A stretch of DNA of 64,000 nt. Origin: Encephalitozoon hellem ATCC 50504 (lineage: Eukaryota > Microsporidia > Unikaryonidae). The notes beneath the pieces are model-generated. The model saw nothing but the letters and a program-made list of their open reading frames with translations, had not been told where the DNA came from and did not search any database. The stretch is from the NCBI RefSeq assembly GCF_000277815.2, contig NC_018472.1, forward strand, positions 62,001-126,000. Direction: 5' to 3'. Positions 55,271-63,363 of this stretch are shown here, in pieces (position 1 is the first letter of the stretch; each line of letters begins with the position of its first letter). The position numbers were made by a program, and so were the translations under genes.

Positions 55271-55645
55271 TTAACTTGAAGTCTTAGAGTCCTTTCCCTG
55301 CACAAAGGCCACAACGTCTGCCTCAATCTTCTCCACACCCTTTCCTCCCTTAAGAATCTGATCACACACAAACTTCAGGTAGATAGATAGCATCTTCATC
55401 CTTTCCTCTATAACATCCTTGCTCATCTTGTTCCATCTCTTCTTTGGAAATTCTGGTAACACCTTTATAAGGCACTTGAGCCTGCGGTGAAGCTTGTAGA
55501 AGTCGCTGTATCGCCTAAAGGCCTTTGTGTAACACTTTTCGAAGCTTTTGCTGTTAGTGATACACACAACCTCGTATTCTGTGTGTTTGCCTTCAACATC
55601 CCTTGTCCCAGGAATCGTTATTTCTAGTAGCCTTTCTTCCTCCAT
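55271..55645 (-). CDS. PX-domain protein, SNX3/GRD19-like
   Basis: Almost the whole 124-residue protein is one PX domain: TEYEVVCIT, then RRYSDFYKLHRRLKC with the phosphoinositide-binding Arg, the proline-rich LPEFPKKRWNKMS, and VIEERMKMLSIYLKFVC. A stand-alone PX domain of this size fits SNX3/GRD19, which binds PI3P on endosomes and helps retromer recycle cargo. Slightly shorter than SNX3 (162). Confidence 0.85.
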   Translation of the reverse strand: MEEERLLEITIPGTRDVEGKHTEYEVVCITNSKSFEKCYTKAFRRYSDFYKLHRRLKCLIKVLPEFPKKRWNKMSKDVIEERMKMLSIYLKFVCDQILKGGKGVEKIEADVVAFVQGKDSKTSS

Positions 55646-55725
55646 CAGTTTATTTCTTGGCTCAGAGGTTTATGAGCCTCCGTTTCACTTTTTGTTTTGA
55701 GTTCCTTGTCTGCACGCTACAGAGC

Positions 55726-56622
55726 CTAGACCTCAATAACCTCACTTTGGACCTCTTCATAGTTCTGCCTCGAGGAAAGATAATGCCGTACAGACACAAG
55801 CATCAGAACATCGGTGTAGAAGTCTCCATGTTCGCTTATCTCTGCCTCGCCTGAAATGTTTTCGGCACTGCCCTCAAGCTCCGTGTACAGACGGCTTTTC
55901 AGGGATTCAAGCTCTTCTGTGCTGCAGCTTTCGAAGTATTCCTTGAGAACAGAGAACGAGAAGCACTCGAAAAGCCCTGAGCTTTCGAGGGGCCTTTCTT
56001 CCTTAAACTCCCTTAGTCTTCTGCCCAACATTTCAGTCTCCAGCGGAAACAGAGAGAGAAATATATACAGCTCCTGCTGGATCATCGATTTGAACAGAAA
56101 CTCTCTGTTTCTTTTTATGTGTGCAGACTTCCTGAGGCATTCCGCCTTTCTTAGCTGCAAAATCTTTACCTGTATCCTGTGTACAAGGCCTTCATCTAAT
56201 AGCTTGATAAATTCTGCAAAGTCTGGATTCATTGTTAGTGACTCAGTGGACTTATATACAATTTCATTCAGGCGCAGAAACCCGACTCTTCTTATTCTCT
56301 TCCAAAGAACACTGCATCTCTCCATGTATTCTGCCGAGCCGTCCTCCTTAAACCTTAGACTGGCAGACGCCATGTCCTTCATTGCAGTAACAACCATCCC
56401 CAAGCTCATCGAGCTTATGTCTGCAGACTTGTCACTCAGAAGGTCCACAAGGTCGTATCCTGCTATCTGAGCATCTATGGACTGTATCCTGCTGTCCAGC
56501 ACATCCAGCCTGCTCATGTACTCTCTTATCCTGGAATTCATAGTTTTAAGGCCTTCGCACTTTGCACGGAGCTGCTCGATTCCCAAAAGCTTTTTCTCGA
56601 GACTCTTGATCTTTTCCTCCAT
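55726..56622 (-). CDS. Coiled-coil protein of unknown function, 298 aa
   Basis: The start at 56622 (MEEKIKSLEKKLLGIEQLR) begins a coiled coil over about 1-50. The rest is helical, with LWKRIRRVGFLRLNEIVYKS, then a long helix with ILQLRKAECLRKSAHIKRNREF. The pattern of coiled coil followed by helical bundle recalls tethering-complex subunits (COG, exocyst, Dsl1), but there is no firm match. The frame upstream runs into the divergent 6PGDH gene and is not used. Confidence 0.55.
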   Translation of the reverse strand: MEEKIKSLEKKLLGIEQLRAKCEGLKTMNSRIREYMSRLDVLDSRIQSIDAQIAGYDLVDLLSDKSADISSMSLGMVVTAMKDMASASLRFKEDGSAEYMERCSVLWKRIRRVGFLRLNEIVYKSTESLTMNPDFAEFIKLLDEGLVHRIQVKILQLRKAECLRKSAHIKRNREFLFKSMIQQELYIFLSLFPLETEMLGRRLREFKEERPLESSGLFECFSFSVLKEYFESCSTEELESLKSRLYTELEGSAENISGEAEISEHGDFYTDVLMLVSVRHYLSSRQNYEEVQSEVIEV

Positions 56623-56689
56623 AACAACAATCGGGGCTGTTCTGTGTCTTGGAAGACAAAGTACAAATCCAGATGTCTCCAACCCATCA

Positions 56690-58048
56690 ATGGAGATTGG
56701 TTTGATAGGCCTAGGTGTTATGGGACGCAACCTTGCACTAAACATTGTTTCAAAAGGATACAGGCTCCATGTTTTCAACAGGACGTCTTCGAAGACAGAT
56801 GAACTTGCAAAAGAAAGCAGTGAGATATGCCCACATTACTCTGTGAAGGACCTTGTTGGAGGGATCAGGGCCTCTCCCAAGATCATCATTTTGATGCTGA
56901 CTTCTGGAGAGGTGGTGGATGCGTTTCTTGAGGAGCTTGGCAAGCATTTGAGCAAGGACGACATTGTCATTGATGGAGGAAATTCATCATTCAAAGATAC
57001 CATCAGAAGAAACAATCATGAGTTCAGGTTTGTTGGATGCGGGATTTCTGGTGGAGAGGAGGGAGCCCGCAATGGCCCGTCGATCATGGTTGGGTGTTCC
57101 AGAGATGCCTGGGAGGAGGTATGTGGCCTTCTTACGGACATCTCTGCAGCTGGCATATCTAGTAACTACCGCTGCTGTGCATGGCTTGGAGAAAATGGGG
57201 CAGGACACTTTGTCAAGATGATTCATAACGGGATTGAGTATGGAGACATGGCGGTGATCACCGAAACATATTTGGTTCTGAAGTCCTTAGGGATGGACAA
57301 CCTGTCTATATCTCTGCTGTTTGATAACTGGAACGAGGAGGAGTCAGAGAGCTACTTGCTCAGAATTTCTCGGAACATCCTAAGGATGAATAATGAAGGG
57401 GGAAGTGTGATTGACCAAATAATGGATGTCTCTGAGCAGAAGGGGACTGGAAAGGAGACTGTGATTTCTTCGATGGAGATGGGGGAGGCGATACCTGCAA
57501 TAATGGAGGCTGTTGGGTCAAGGATGGTGTCGTACATGAAGGACAAAAGATGCTGGCTTTCCTCGAGGCTTGAGAGCAGCACTGGGAAGAAAAGAATATC
57601 GGAGGATGCCATAAGAAAGGGATTTTATCTTGCTCGGATAGTTTCGTACATCCAGGGATTCAACCTGCTGATGAAGGCTAGAAAGAGGTATGGATGGGAA
57701 TACACCATCAAAGACATCACCAGGGTGTGGAGCAACGGATGCATTCTTAGAGGAAAGCTTTTGAATGTGATTGGGTGCTTGGGGGAGGAGAGAGAAGAGG
57801 ATCTCGAACTTACGTCTGGATTTGTGTCCCTGTATAACAAGTGTTCTTTGGATCTGAAGGAGATGGTTTTATATGCTGTGGAGAACGAGGTGGCTATTCC
57901 GACTATCTCGTCTTGTCTGATGTACTTGAATGGGATAAAGAAAAAGGAAGGAGGAGGAAATATGATTCAGGCCATGAGAGATTACTTTGGGGTTCACATG
58001 GTGGTGAAGAAGGGGGAGTCGAAGGCTGTCCACATTGAGTGGGCCTAG
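56690..58048 (+). CDS. GND1: 6-phosphogluconate dehydrogenase (decarboxylating)
   Basis: The 452-residue enzyme starts MEIGLIGLGVMGRNLALN, the NADP fold with fingerprint GLGVMG. It continues with VFNRT, IDGGNSSFKDT, GISGGEEGARNGPSIM and KMIHNGIEYGDM, which holds the catalytic Lys and Asn. It makes ribulose 5-phosphate and NADPH in the oxidative pentose phosphate pathway, with PGI1 at 34355 supplying or draining the same hexose pool. The ATG is preceded by AACCCATCA. Upstream codons of the frame overlap the divergent coiled-coil gene and were not used. Confidence 0.95.
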   Translation: MEIGLIGLGVMGRNLALNIVSKGYRLHVFNRTSSKTDELAKESSEICPHYSVKDLVGGIRASPKIIILMLTSGEVVDAFLEELGKHLSKDDIVIDGGNSSFKDTIRRNNHEFRFVGCGISGGEEGARNGPSIMVGCSRDAWEEVCGLLTDISAAGISSNYRCCAWLGENGAGHFVKMIHNGIEYGDMAVITETYLVLKSLGMDNLSISLLFDNWNEEESESYLLRISRNILRMNNEGGSVIDQIMDVSEQKGTGKETVISSMEMGEAIPAIMEAVGSRMVSYMKDKRCWLSSRLESSTGKKRISEDAIRKGFYLARIVSYIQGFNLLMKARKRYGWEYTIKDITRVWSNGCILRGKLLNVIGCLGEEREEDLELTSGFVSLYNKCSLDLKEMVLYAVENEVAIPTISSCLMYLNGIKKKEGGGNMIQAMRDYFGVHMVVKKGESKAVHIEWA

Positions 58049-58123
58049 CCAGCTTCGCTAGGGATTAAACTTTGTAAATTGAATTGAAAAGGGTTTCTTA
58101 AAGAATTACTGGTTATCCATAGG

Positions 58124-58798
58124 ATGGAGGGCCATGAAACAGTACTGAAGGCGTGTAGCGATATGGCTATATGTTCTAGGGAGACCATTGATAGAGGCCA
58201 CAGGTTTGGTGAGAGTGCGCCAAGGCATTTACGTGCAATATTTATAACATCGAGCTCCTATAAGTACGAAACGTTCAGAAAATTTTTAAATGCACCTGTG
58301 GAGTTAGTTGTGCTGGACATAGAAGAGATCCAGGGGAGCAAGGAGGAGATAATGATGGACAAGCTTCGAAAGGCAAGCCACCTGGTCACCGAATCGACGA
58401 TTGCTTTTGTTGACGACACCAGTATCCACATGAATGGATTGGAGGGATTCCCTGGACAGTATGCCAAGGACTTTCTGAAGATTGGTGCACCTCGGATTCT
58501 TGAGATTGCATCGAAGGTGGGAAGGGGATGCTCTTATTCTACGATTATTGGTATGATGAGGATGGAAGAAGGAAAGGTTGTGACCAAGACATTCTGTGGG
58601 GAAGTTCGGGGAGACATTGTTCGGAAGGGAAAAGAGGATCCCAGGGTATTCAACGATATCTTTGTTCCTAGGGAGGAAGAATATGATGAGGTTCCCTGTG
58701 GGATGGAAGGAGTTAAGATAGGAAGATACAGGGCTGTTGAGAAGGTCAAGAGACATTTGCGGGAGATTGGGATATATGAGCGGTTATTTGAAAATTAA
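58124..58798 (+). CDS. HAM1: Inosine/xanthosine triphosphate pyrophosphatase (HAM1/ITPA)
   Basis: The 224-residue protein has the ITPase/HAM1 core: IFITSSSYKYETFRKFL (about 39-55), FVDDTSIHMNGLEGFPGQYAKDF and, near the end, FNDIFVPREE. The enzyme removes ITP and XTP from nucleotide pools. The family usually begins at the 'fvTgN..K' strand, so the first 35 residues are an extension; an ATG at codon 14 is an alternative. Its last block (YDEVPCGMEGVKIGRYRAVEKV) is close to the family's 'RyrAv' end. Confidence 0.85.
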   Translation: MEGHETVLKACSDMAICSRETIDRGHRFGESAPRHLRAIFITSSSYKYETFRKFLNAPVELVVLDIEEIQGSKEEIMMDKLRKASHLVTESTIAFVDDTSIHMNGLEGFPGQYAKDFLKIGAPRILEIASKVGRGCSYSTIIGMMRMEEGKVVTKTFCGEVRGDIVRKGKEDPRVFNDIFVPREEEYDEVPCGMEGVKIGRYRAVEKVKRHLREIGIYERLFEN

Positions 58799-58901
58799 AA
58801 TGTTTGGTGGAATATGTCTTTGTATGGTTTACCATGGGATTTTGAGCTGGGGCGGTAGAAGGAAATGGATTTTGGCGAGCCCTTAAAGTGGTTTAAATAG
58901 G

Positions 58902-59741
58902 ATGCTTGAGAACCTAGACGGATTTGTTTTCAGGAGAAATGTCAGGCAGGAGCCCAAGGCCCGGAGGATTTTTGATGAAGGAAAGGAGGAGCAGAGTATG
59001 GCAAGAGGGAATACCGATGGGATATTTAGTTTTAGATTTGTCCGGAGTCTCAAGAGAAAGGGGGACTCCGAGGAAGAGAATTCTAGCAAGAAGGCCAAGG
59101 AGAGCAAGGCTGATCTACGGGTGCTGAGTGCGTGTGAAGAGGGCATAGAAGACAATGTGTCTGTGGAGATAAGTTCTGAGGATGACATTTGTGGCAATGT
59201 TCTGGTTAAGGATGGACCAAAGAGAAGGGACAACATTTCCGATCTGCATGGGAAGCTTGGGGAGAATGGAACCTTGGGAGGGCTGGTTAGACTGTGTGTA
59301 GAGTATGCGCTGCAGAGGAAGAAGATAGAATACGGAGTAAGTCTAGAAAAGAGACTTTTGCAGGACGAAGGGGTCATTAAGAGAAGAGATGTTGAAAAAG
59401 AGATTGAGGATGCAGACAAAAAGATCTTGTGGGCCTCTGGGGAAGAAGAGAAATGGAACAGCTTGAAAAGTGAAGTGATTAATTCTAACCGAGTCGAAGT
59501 AAGAGAGGGTCAAAGGGTAGCTAGGGACTTTGGGGGTGCTGAGAGGATTGAGGAGGTTAGACAGGAGTTTGCAAGAAAGTTTGAGAGGCTTGAGTTTTTG
59601 AAGGAGTCGGCGAAATCCTGTGTTTCTCGAATTAGAGAGCAGAGCGAGGATGTTCTTGGGAGGATTCTGAGAACTACATGCAGAGAAAAGGATGTGGATG
59701 TGTTCTTTTTGTTGAAGACCTTATCGAGGACAAATAAGTGA
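58902..59741 (+). CDS. Charged helical protein, 279 aa; weak DSN1-like pattern
   Basis: The N-terminus is basic (NVRQEPKARRIF), the middle acidic and low in complexity (EISSEDD), and from residue 115 the protein is helical coiled coil: LVRLCVEYALQRKKIEYGVS, then DVEKEIEDADKKILWASGEE and EKWNSL. A helix pair ending 'E..KW..L' recalls Mis12-complex subunit DSN1/MIS13. This is a guess at pattern level. The protein is probably nuclear from its basic patches (SLKRKG, SSKKAKESK). Confidence 0.55.
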   Translation: MLENLDGFVFRRNVRQEPKARRIFDEGKEEQSMARGNTDGIFSFRFVRSLKRKGDSEEENSSKKAKESKADLRVLSACEEGIEDNVSVEISSEDDICGNVLVKDGPKRRDNISDLHGKLGENGTLGGLVRLCVEYALQRKKIEYGVSLEKRLLQDEGVIKRRDVEKEIEDADKKILWASGEEEKWNSLKSEVINSNRVEVREGQRVARDFGGAERIEEVRQEFARKFERLEFLKESAKSCVSRIREQSEDVLGRILRTTCREKDVDVFFLLKTLSRTNK

Positions 59742-59853
59742 TGGGGCGGGATGATGATTTATAGAATAAAGGTTTTCTGTAGTCTTTTATTATGCTTTGC
59801 AAGGGGCAATGGCAAGGATGTTGGCGGTATGAGTTGTGAGGTTAGCGTGGCTA

Positions 59854-59926
59854 GCCGCCATAGCTAAGTGGTTATAGCGCCAGTTTAGTAAACTGGAGGC
59901 CCCGAGTTCGAGTCTCGGTGGTGGCT
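59854..59926 (+). tRNA. tRNA-Thr, anticodon AGT
   Basis: A 73-base cloverleaf. The acceptor GCCGCCA pairs with TGGTGGC (one G-T pair), the D arm holds GTGGTTATAGC, the anticodon stem CCAGT pairs with ACTGG around loop TTAGTAA (anticodon AGT at 59887-59889), the variable loop is AGGCC, and the T stem CCGAG pairs with CTCGG around TTCGAGT. There is no intron and no encoded CCA. The first anticodon A would be edited to inosine. Confidence 0.97.
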
Positions 59927-59929
59927 CTA

Positions 59930-59933
59930 TTTT
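59930..59933 (+). terminator. RNA polymerase III terminator of tRNA-Thr
   Basis: A TTTT run begins 4 bases after the tRNA end on the sense strand. Four T residues is the minimum for Pol III. Confidence 0.65.
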
Positions 59934-60004
59934 GTGTCGCCAGCTGGCCTCCAAGCGATTTGTTTTCGCAAACATCAAAATAATCTAGAACTCTACAGCC
60001 CTAA

Positions 60005-60223
60005 ATGTCACAGAATCCCCCAAAACCAAGCTTTCTAGCAGACCATCTGAGGTCTGTCCGACTCTTTTTGAAGAAGTGCATCAAGCCATCTGGAAAAGAA
60101 TTCTCGATGTCGATGAAGCGCCATGCCATTGGAATAGGCTTTCTTGGGATCCTGGGATATGCGATAAAGCTGATACACATTCCAATTAATAATATTATTG
60201 TGAGTGACCCAAACAAGAAATAA
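60005..60223 (+). CDS. SSS1: Protein translocon subunit SEC61 gamma (SSS1)
   Basis: The 72-residue protein matches SEC61 gamma closely: FLKKCIKPSGKEFSMSMKRH in the amphipathic helix, then one membrane span (about 42-60) ending in the invariant IKLIHIPINNIIV. It clamps the SEC61 channel in the ER. The ATG follows AGCCCTAA. Confidence 0.97.
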   Translation: MSQNPPKPSFLADHLRSVRLFLKKCIKPSGKEFSMSMKRHAIGIGFLGILGYAIKLIHIPINNIIVSDPNKK

Positions 60224-60284
60224 AGTTGTGTTTGTTAAAGCCTTTGCCATCTTTTTAATTGTAACACACTTTTGCTCTGCAGAC

Positions 60285-60914
60285 TCAAGTCTTAGAGGTC
60301 CTTCTGAACATAAGGAATAGAACGAAGAAAAACCCAATTGTCAAGGAGCTCCTTATAGAAAACTTCCTGATAAACCCGTCCATTACATCTCCAAAAACCT
60401 CTGCAATGATGCGAGTATATCCTACAGACCAATATCCATTTTTGATTACACACTCCCACTTGTTGCATAGCTCCTCTATTGCAGGCACTCTTGTAGCTGG
60501 ATCGCACTTGTTGATTTTGTATAATGCCTTTGCCTCCTCTATCTGCTGCCGTATCTGTGTCCTTCTGTTAATTATCCTATATCTCATGTCTCTCTCCAGT
60601 CCTACCAGTACATACAGAATGACATAGCATACAAATGCTATGACAACGAGGTTCAGTACCAGATGGAGGTACCCTATTGCCATCATGGGAAGCCGTGCAG
60701 CACTTGCAGCAGAAAACCACTTGGCTTTCTTTGCAACAGGCCTTTTCCCATCATTTAGGCACTTGACTATCTGCGTGTGTCTTTCCTTTGTTGTTTCGGC
60801 GTCTATCTTACGCTTCTTCAATGGTGACAAGTGGACACACCTTCCATCCCTTTGCTTGCTTTCGCATTTCCATCCAAGTTCATGCTCCACATCCATTGGC
60901 GTCTTCCCTTCCAT
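60285..60914 (-). CDS. BRR6: Nuclear-envelope protein BRR6/BRL1
   Basis: The 209-residue product has membrane spans at about 79-104 and 188-205. Between them lies a lumenal domain with the four-Cys signature of the family: C137 in INKCDP, then RVPAIEELCNKWECVIKNG and a helix ending in FGDVMDGFIRKF. BRR6 and BRL1 help nuclear pore assembly and envelope lipid balance in organisms with closed mitosis, as here. Upstream of the first span is a nuclear-type basic patch (LKKRKID). Cysteine count in the core is three visible, so one disulfide may be lost. Confidence 0.85.
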   Translation of the reverse strand: MEGKTPMDVEHELGWKCESKQRDGRCVHLSPLKKRKIDAETTKERHTQIVKCLNDGKRPVAKKAKWFSAASAARLPMMAIGYLHLVLNLVVIAFVCYVILYVLVGLERDMRYRIINRRTQIRQQIEEAKALYKINKCDPATRVPAIEELCNKWECVIKNGYWSVGYTRIIAEVFGDVMDGFIRKFSIRSSLTIGFFFVLFLMFRRTSKT

Positions 60915-61010
60915 TCAAGGATGCCAAATTACATTCTTTTGAATACAGAGAACGAAAGAAAAGCCTCTTGCCCAGGAGATGAGCCAAAAAGTCTCGATAA
61001 AATGGTTTTA

Positions 61011-61493
61011 TTAGAAGATCACTATGTGAGGCTCATGGCCAACTTCGATCGGCTGGTTGTTCTCAAGAGATATCTCCATGCTCTTCCTCGGCCCCTCAAT
61101 CTTTCTCTTGATCGGAGGAAGCACCATTCCTTTGGCCTCAGCACTCTTTGCAAGCTCAGAGGCCTTGAGAATCCTTTCACGGCTCTCCTCGCAGCACCTA
61201 CTCTTCCTCACATGCTCGATACGTGCAATCACCTTCTTGATCACATACTTCCCGCGGACCCTTTTGTAAAGAGCAATGTTAACAGACCTGGGCTTCACAT
61301 CGTAGACACGCCCCGTTCTTCCATGGTAGTACTTGTGAGGCATTCCCTTCATCATGGCCGGGTTGACTACAATATCAACCATGTCACCTATCTCATACTT
61401 CTCAAGATATTTCGACACATGTGCAACACCATGCTTTCTGTGGTCTTGCGAAAACAGAGACCTCGTTCCTCTTCTGTATCCCTTACTTCTCAT
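61011..61493 (-). CDS. RPL21: 60S ribosomal protein L21 (eL21)
   Basis: The 160-residue protein starts MRSKGYRRGTRSLFSQDHRK as in eL21, followed by YEIGDMVDIVVNP, KGMPHKYYHGRTGRVYDV and the KVIARIEHVRKS strand. The frame runs 12 codons further upstream, but this ATG fits the family and lies after a CCC and an AAAAATTT box. No intron is seen. It sits near SmG and RPS9. Confidence 0.95.
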   Translation of the reverse strand: MRSKGYRRGTRSLFSQDHRKHGVAHVSKYLEKYEIGDMVDIVVNPAMMKGMPHKYYHGRTGRVYDVKPRSVNIALYKRVRGKYVIKKVIARIEHVRKSRCCEESRERILKASELAKSAEAKGMVLPPIKRKIEGPRKSMEISLENNQPIEVGHEPHIVIF

Positions 61494-61517
61494 TTCTAGG
61501 GCTGTTTTCGGAGTTTG

Positions 61518-61525
61518 AAAAATTT
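61518..61525 (-). promoter_or_regulatory. AAATTT-like promoter signal of RPL21
   Basis: AAATTTTT on the minus strand lies 25-32 bases before the start codon at 61493, with AGCCCTAG between. It is the same arrangement as in the other three ribosomal protein genes of the window. Confidence 0.5.
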
Positions 61526-61567
61526 GCACAGCATGGGCTAAGGCACCCGAAGTCTAGCCTCTTAGAA

Positions 61568-61786
61568 TCAAGATGCTTCATCCACAGGCACTATGTCCTC
61601 TACAAACTCTCCTCGAATAACTGCAGTGCTCTGCGCCTCATTGGTCTCCATGGTTCCAGACAGCACTATGTTCATAAATGCATCATATCCCATCAATAGT
61701 CCTTTGAGAGTGTGTCCTCCGTCAATTCGAACAGCAACCTTTTTGTGCAATAGGCCTGTAAGGTTTGGAACAGCACTCTTTCCCAT
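61568..61786 (-). CDS. Small nuclear ribonucleoprotein SmG
   Basis: A 72-residue Sm fold. Sm1 reads LLHKKVAVRIDGGHTLKGLL then MGYDAFMNIVL, and Sm2 reads STAVIRGEFVEDI with the IRG triplet of Sm proteins. SmG is favoured by its very short N-terminus (GKSAVPNLTGLLHKKV) and GTMETN link; LSm7 is the alternative. It belongs to the spliceosomal core ring and implies working splicing, as RPS6 demands. ATG 61786 follows CCCTCTG; an ATG at 61810 would add 8 residues. Confidence 0.85.
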   Translation of the reverse strand: MGKSAVPNLTGLLHKKVAVRIDGGHTLKGLLMGYDAFMNIVLSGTMETNEAQSTAVIRGEFVEDIVPVDEAS

Positions 61787-61915
61787 CAGAGGGATCGAAA
61801 AGTATTGCATTTAACAGTTGAGCGGATATCTCGGCAGGAGCATGGTGTTCTGTCTGGGATGCTTTATTCCATGGCAGCCCAGGAATGCATTCACTCTGGC
61901 CAGTAGAATAGAATG

Positions 61916-61924
61916 AAAATTTTT
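61916..61924 (+). promoter_or_regulatory. AAATTT-like promoter signal of RPS9
   Basis: AAAATTTTT ends 8 bases before the RPS9 start codon (61933), with CACCC in between. This is the tightest example of the paired AAATTT and CCC signal in the window. Confidence 0.55.
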
Positions 61925-61932
61925 CACCCTGA

Positions 61933-62490
61933 ATGGCAAGCAAGAAAGGTAGCAAGAGAGCAAGCACCCCGAGAGACCCGTTTGAGAAGGAAAGGCTGAT
62001 TAGGGAGATACAGCTGGTTGGTGTGTATGGGCTGAAGAACAAGCACGAGCTCTGGGTCATGGAGAAGATGTTTGCAAAGGATAAGGAGCGTGCACGTACG
62101 CTTCTTACATCAACAAACCCAGAGGACATCCCAATAAGTGGAAGGTCTCTTCTCAGGAAGCTCATGAAGTACGGGATACTTAACGGAATTAATCTCTGTG
62201 ACAAGCAGAGTGTAATCGATGGGCTCAACAAGGTCCTCGATCTCACAATCAACCACTATCTGGAGAGGCGTCTCCAGTTCAGGGTGTTTGCAGCAGGGCT
62301 GGCAAGGTCTGTACATCATGCAAGGGTTCTTATAAAAGGAAGGTGCATTTCTATCAAGGATCAGGTTGTTGACGTTCCCGGATTCATGGTAAGAGCAGAC
62401 AAGGAGCCACTTATCGAATACAATCCATACTCGCGCTATGGAGAAAAGGGTAAGAAGAAGAAGACAGAGGCTAAGGTAGATGAAGAATGA
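61933..62490 (+). CDS. RPS9: 40S ribosomal protein S9 (uS4)
   Basis: The 185-residue protein has the uS4 layout: [20 protein letters not shown], then the S4 RNA-binding domain with [17 protein letters not shown] and [20 protein letters not shown], and [10 protein letters not shown]. It ends in a Lys-rich tail. uS4 is an early binder of 18S rRNA. The stop codon touches the stop of the convergent PITP gene with no base between. Confidence 0.95.
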   Translation: MASKKGSKRASTPRDPFEKERLIREIQLVGVYGLKNKHELWVMEKMFAKDKERARTLLTSTNPEDIPISGRSLLRKLMKYGILNGINLCDKQSVIDGLNKVLDLTINHYLERRLQFRVFAAGLARSVHHARVLIKGRCISIKDQVVDVPGFMVRADKEPLIEYNPYSRYGEKGKKKKTEAKVDEE

Positions 62491-63249
62491 TTATTTAATA
62501 AAATTTCTATCCTTTTGACTTTCGCCCTCTTTTTGGATTCCATCGATGCTCTTTCCATGCCACTTGTCCATTGTGCAGAATATCCTTTGCTGGACAGATG
62601 TTATGATACCCCTCATGACTTTCTCTATCTCTGCCGAAATCCATCCCATCATGTAGTTGTTTACTTCGACAGTCAGGTGCTTGTAAGACACCATCATCGG
62701 CATCCCCTCCTCTTTATACCTCTCTATCCAGTTTTCATCGAGCCTCCCTCTTCCACTCTCCTCATGGTAGTAAACAGAGGGGTCGAATGCAGGGTCCACA
62801 GGAGGCCCGTGGAGATCTAGGTTAATCTTCTCTATACTTCTAACGTGGCTTGGATCGTGCTCAAATGGGTTCTCCAGCACTTCTGCTCCGTCTCTATTGA
62901 TCGTGTTGAACACCATGTTAAACGTGTCGTTCGAGAAATATCTGTTCTTGTAGAACGTATGGCACTTCGTATGGGCATTGTATGAGATTTCCTCAACTAT
63001 GCATGCATCTTCCGGGATGAGGCTATGAAGCACCCGTGGGAATCTTGGCTTCAAATACATTATCTTGTGTGTCTTGTTGGCCTTTCCAAGCGTTTCGTGA
63101 ACAACGCTTTCTGCTTTTATCATCTCTACCCTCAGGCCTCCTGCATTTTCCGATTCTGTCATTGAGGTAACGGTATGGAAATGACCCACGGCATATTCGT
63201 CGGTGGTCATGGGAAGAACTGTTACATATATCTTTTCCACCCTACCCAT
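62491..63249 (-). CDS. Phosphatidylinositol transfer protein (START-like PITP)
   Basis: The 252-residue product matches class I PITP: VLPMTTDEYAVGHFHTV at the start, THKIMYLKPRFPRVLHSLIP, CHTFYKNRYFSNDTF, and a C-terminal end SGRGRLDENWIERYKEEGMP then QQRIFCTMDKWHGKSIDGI. These are animal-type PITP features rather than yeast SEC14. The protein moves PI and PC between membranes and supports phosphoinositide signalling. ATG 63249 is used; the frame extends further upstream. Confidence 0.92.
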   Translation of the reverse strand: MGRVEKIYVTVLPMTTDEYAVGHFHTVTSMTESENAGGLRVEMIKAESVVHETLGKANKTHKIMYLKPRFPRVLHSLIPEDACIVEEISYNAHTKCHTFYKNRYFSNDTFNMVFNTINRDGAEVLENPFEHDPSHVRSIEKINLDLHGPPVDPAFDPSVYYHEESGRGRLDENWIERYKEEGMPMMVSYKHLTVEVNNYMMGWISAEIEKVMRGIITSVQQRIFCTMDKWHGKSIDGIQKEGESQKDRNFIK

Positions 63250-63363
63250 TGTGCTCAGAAGCCTCCCTTTATTTATTGTATAAGTGTCCAGCGGCGTGGT
63301 TTGTCTGCCAATTAGCAAACAAGGAAGGTAGAGTCGGAATGCGATGCCAGAAAAGAGTTTAAT

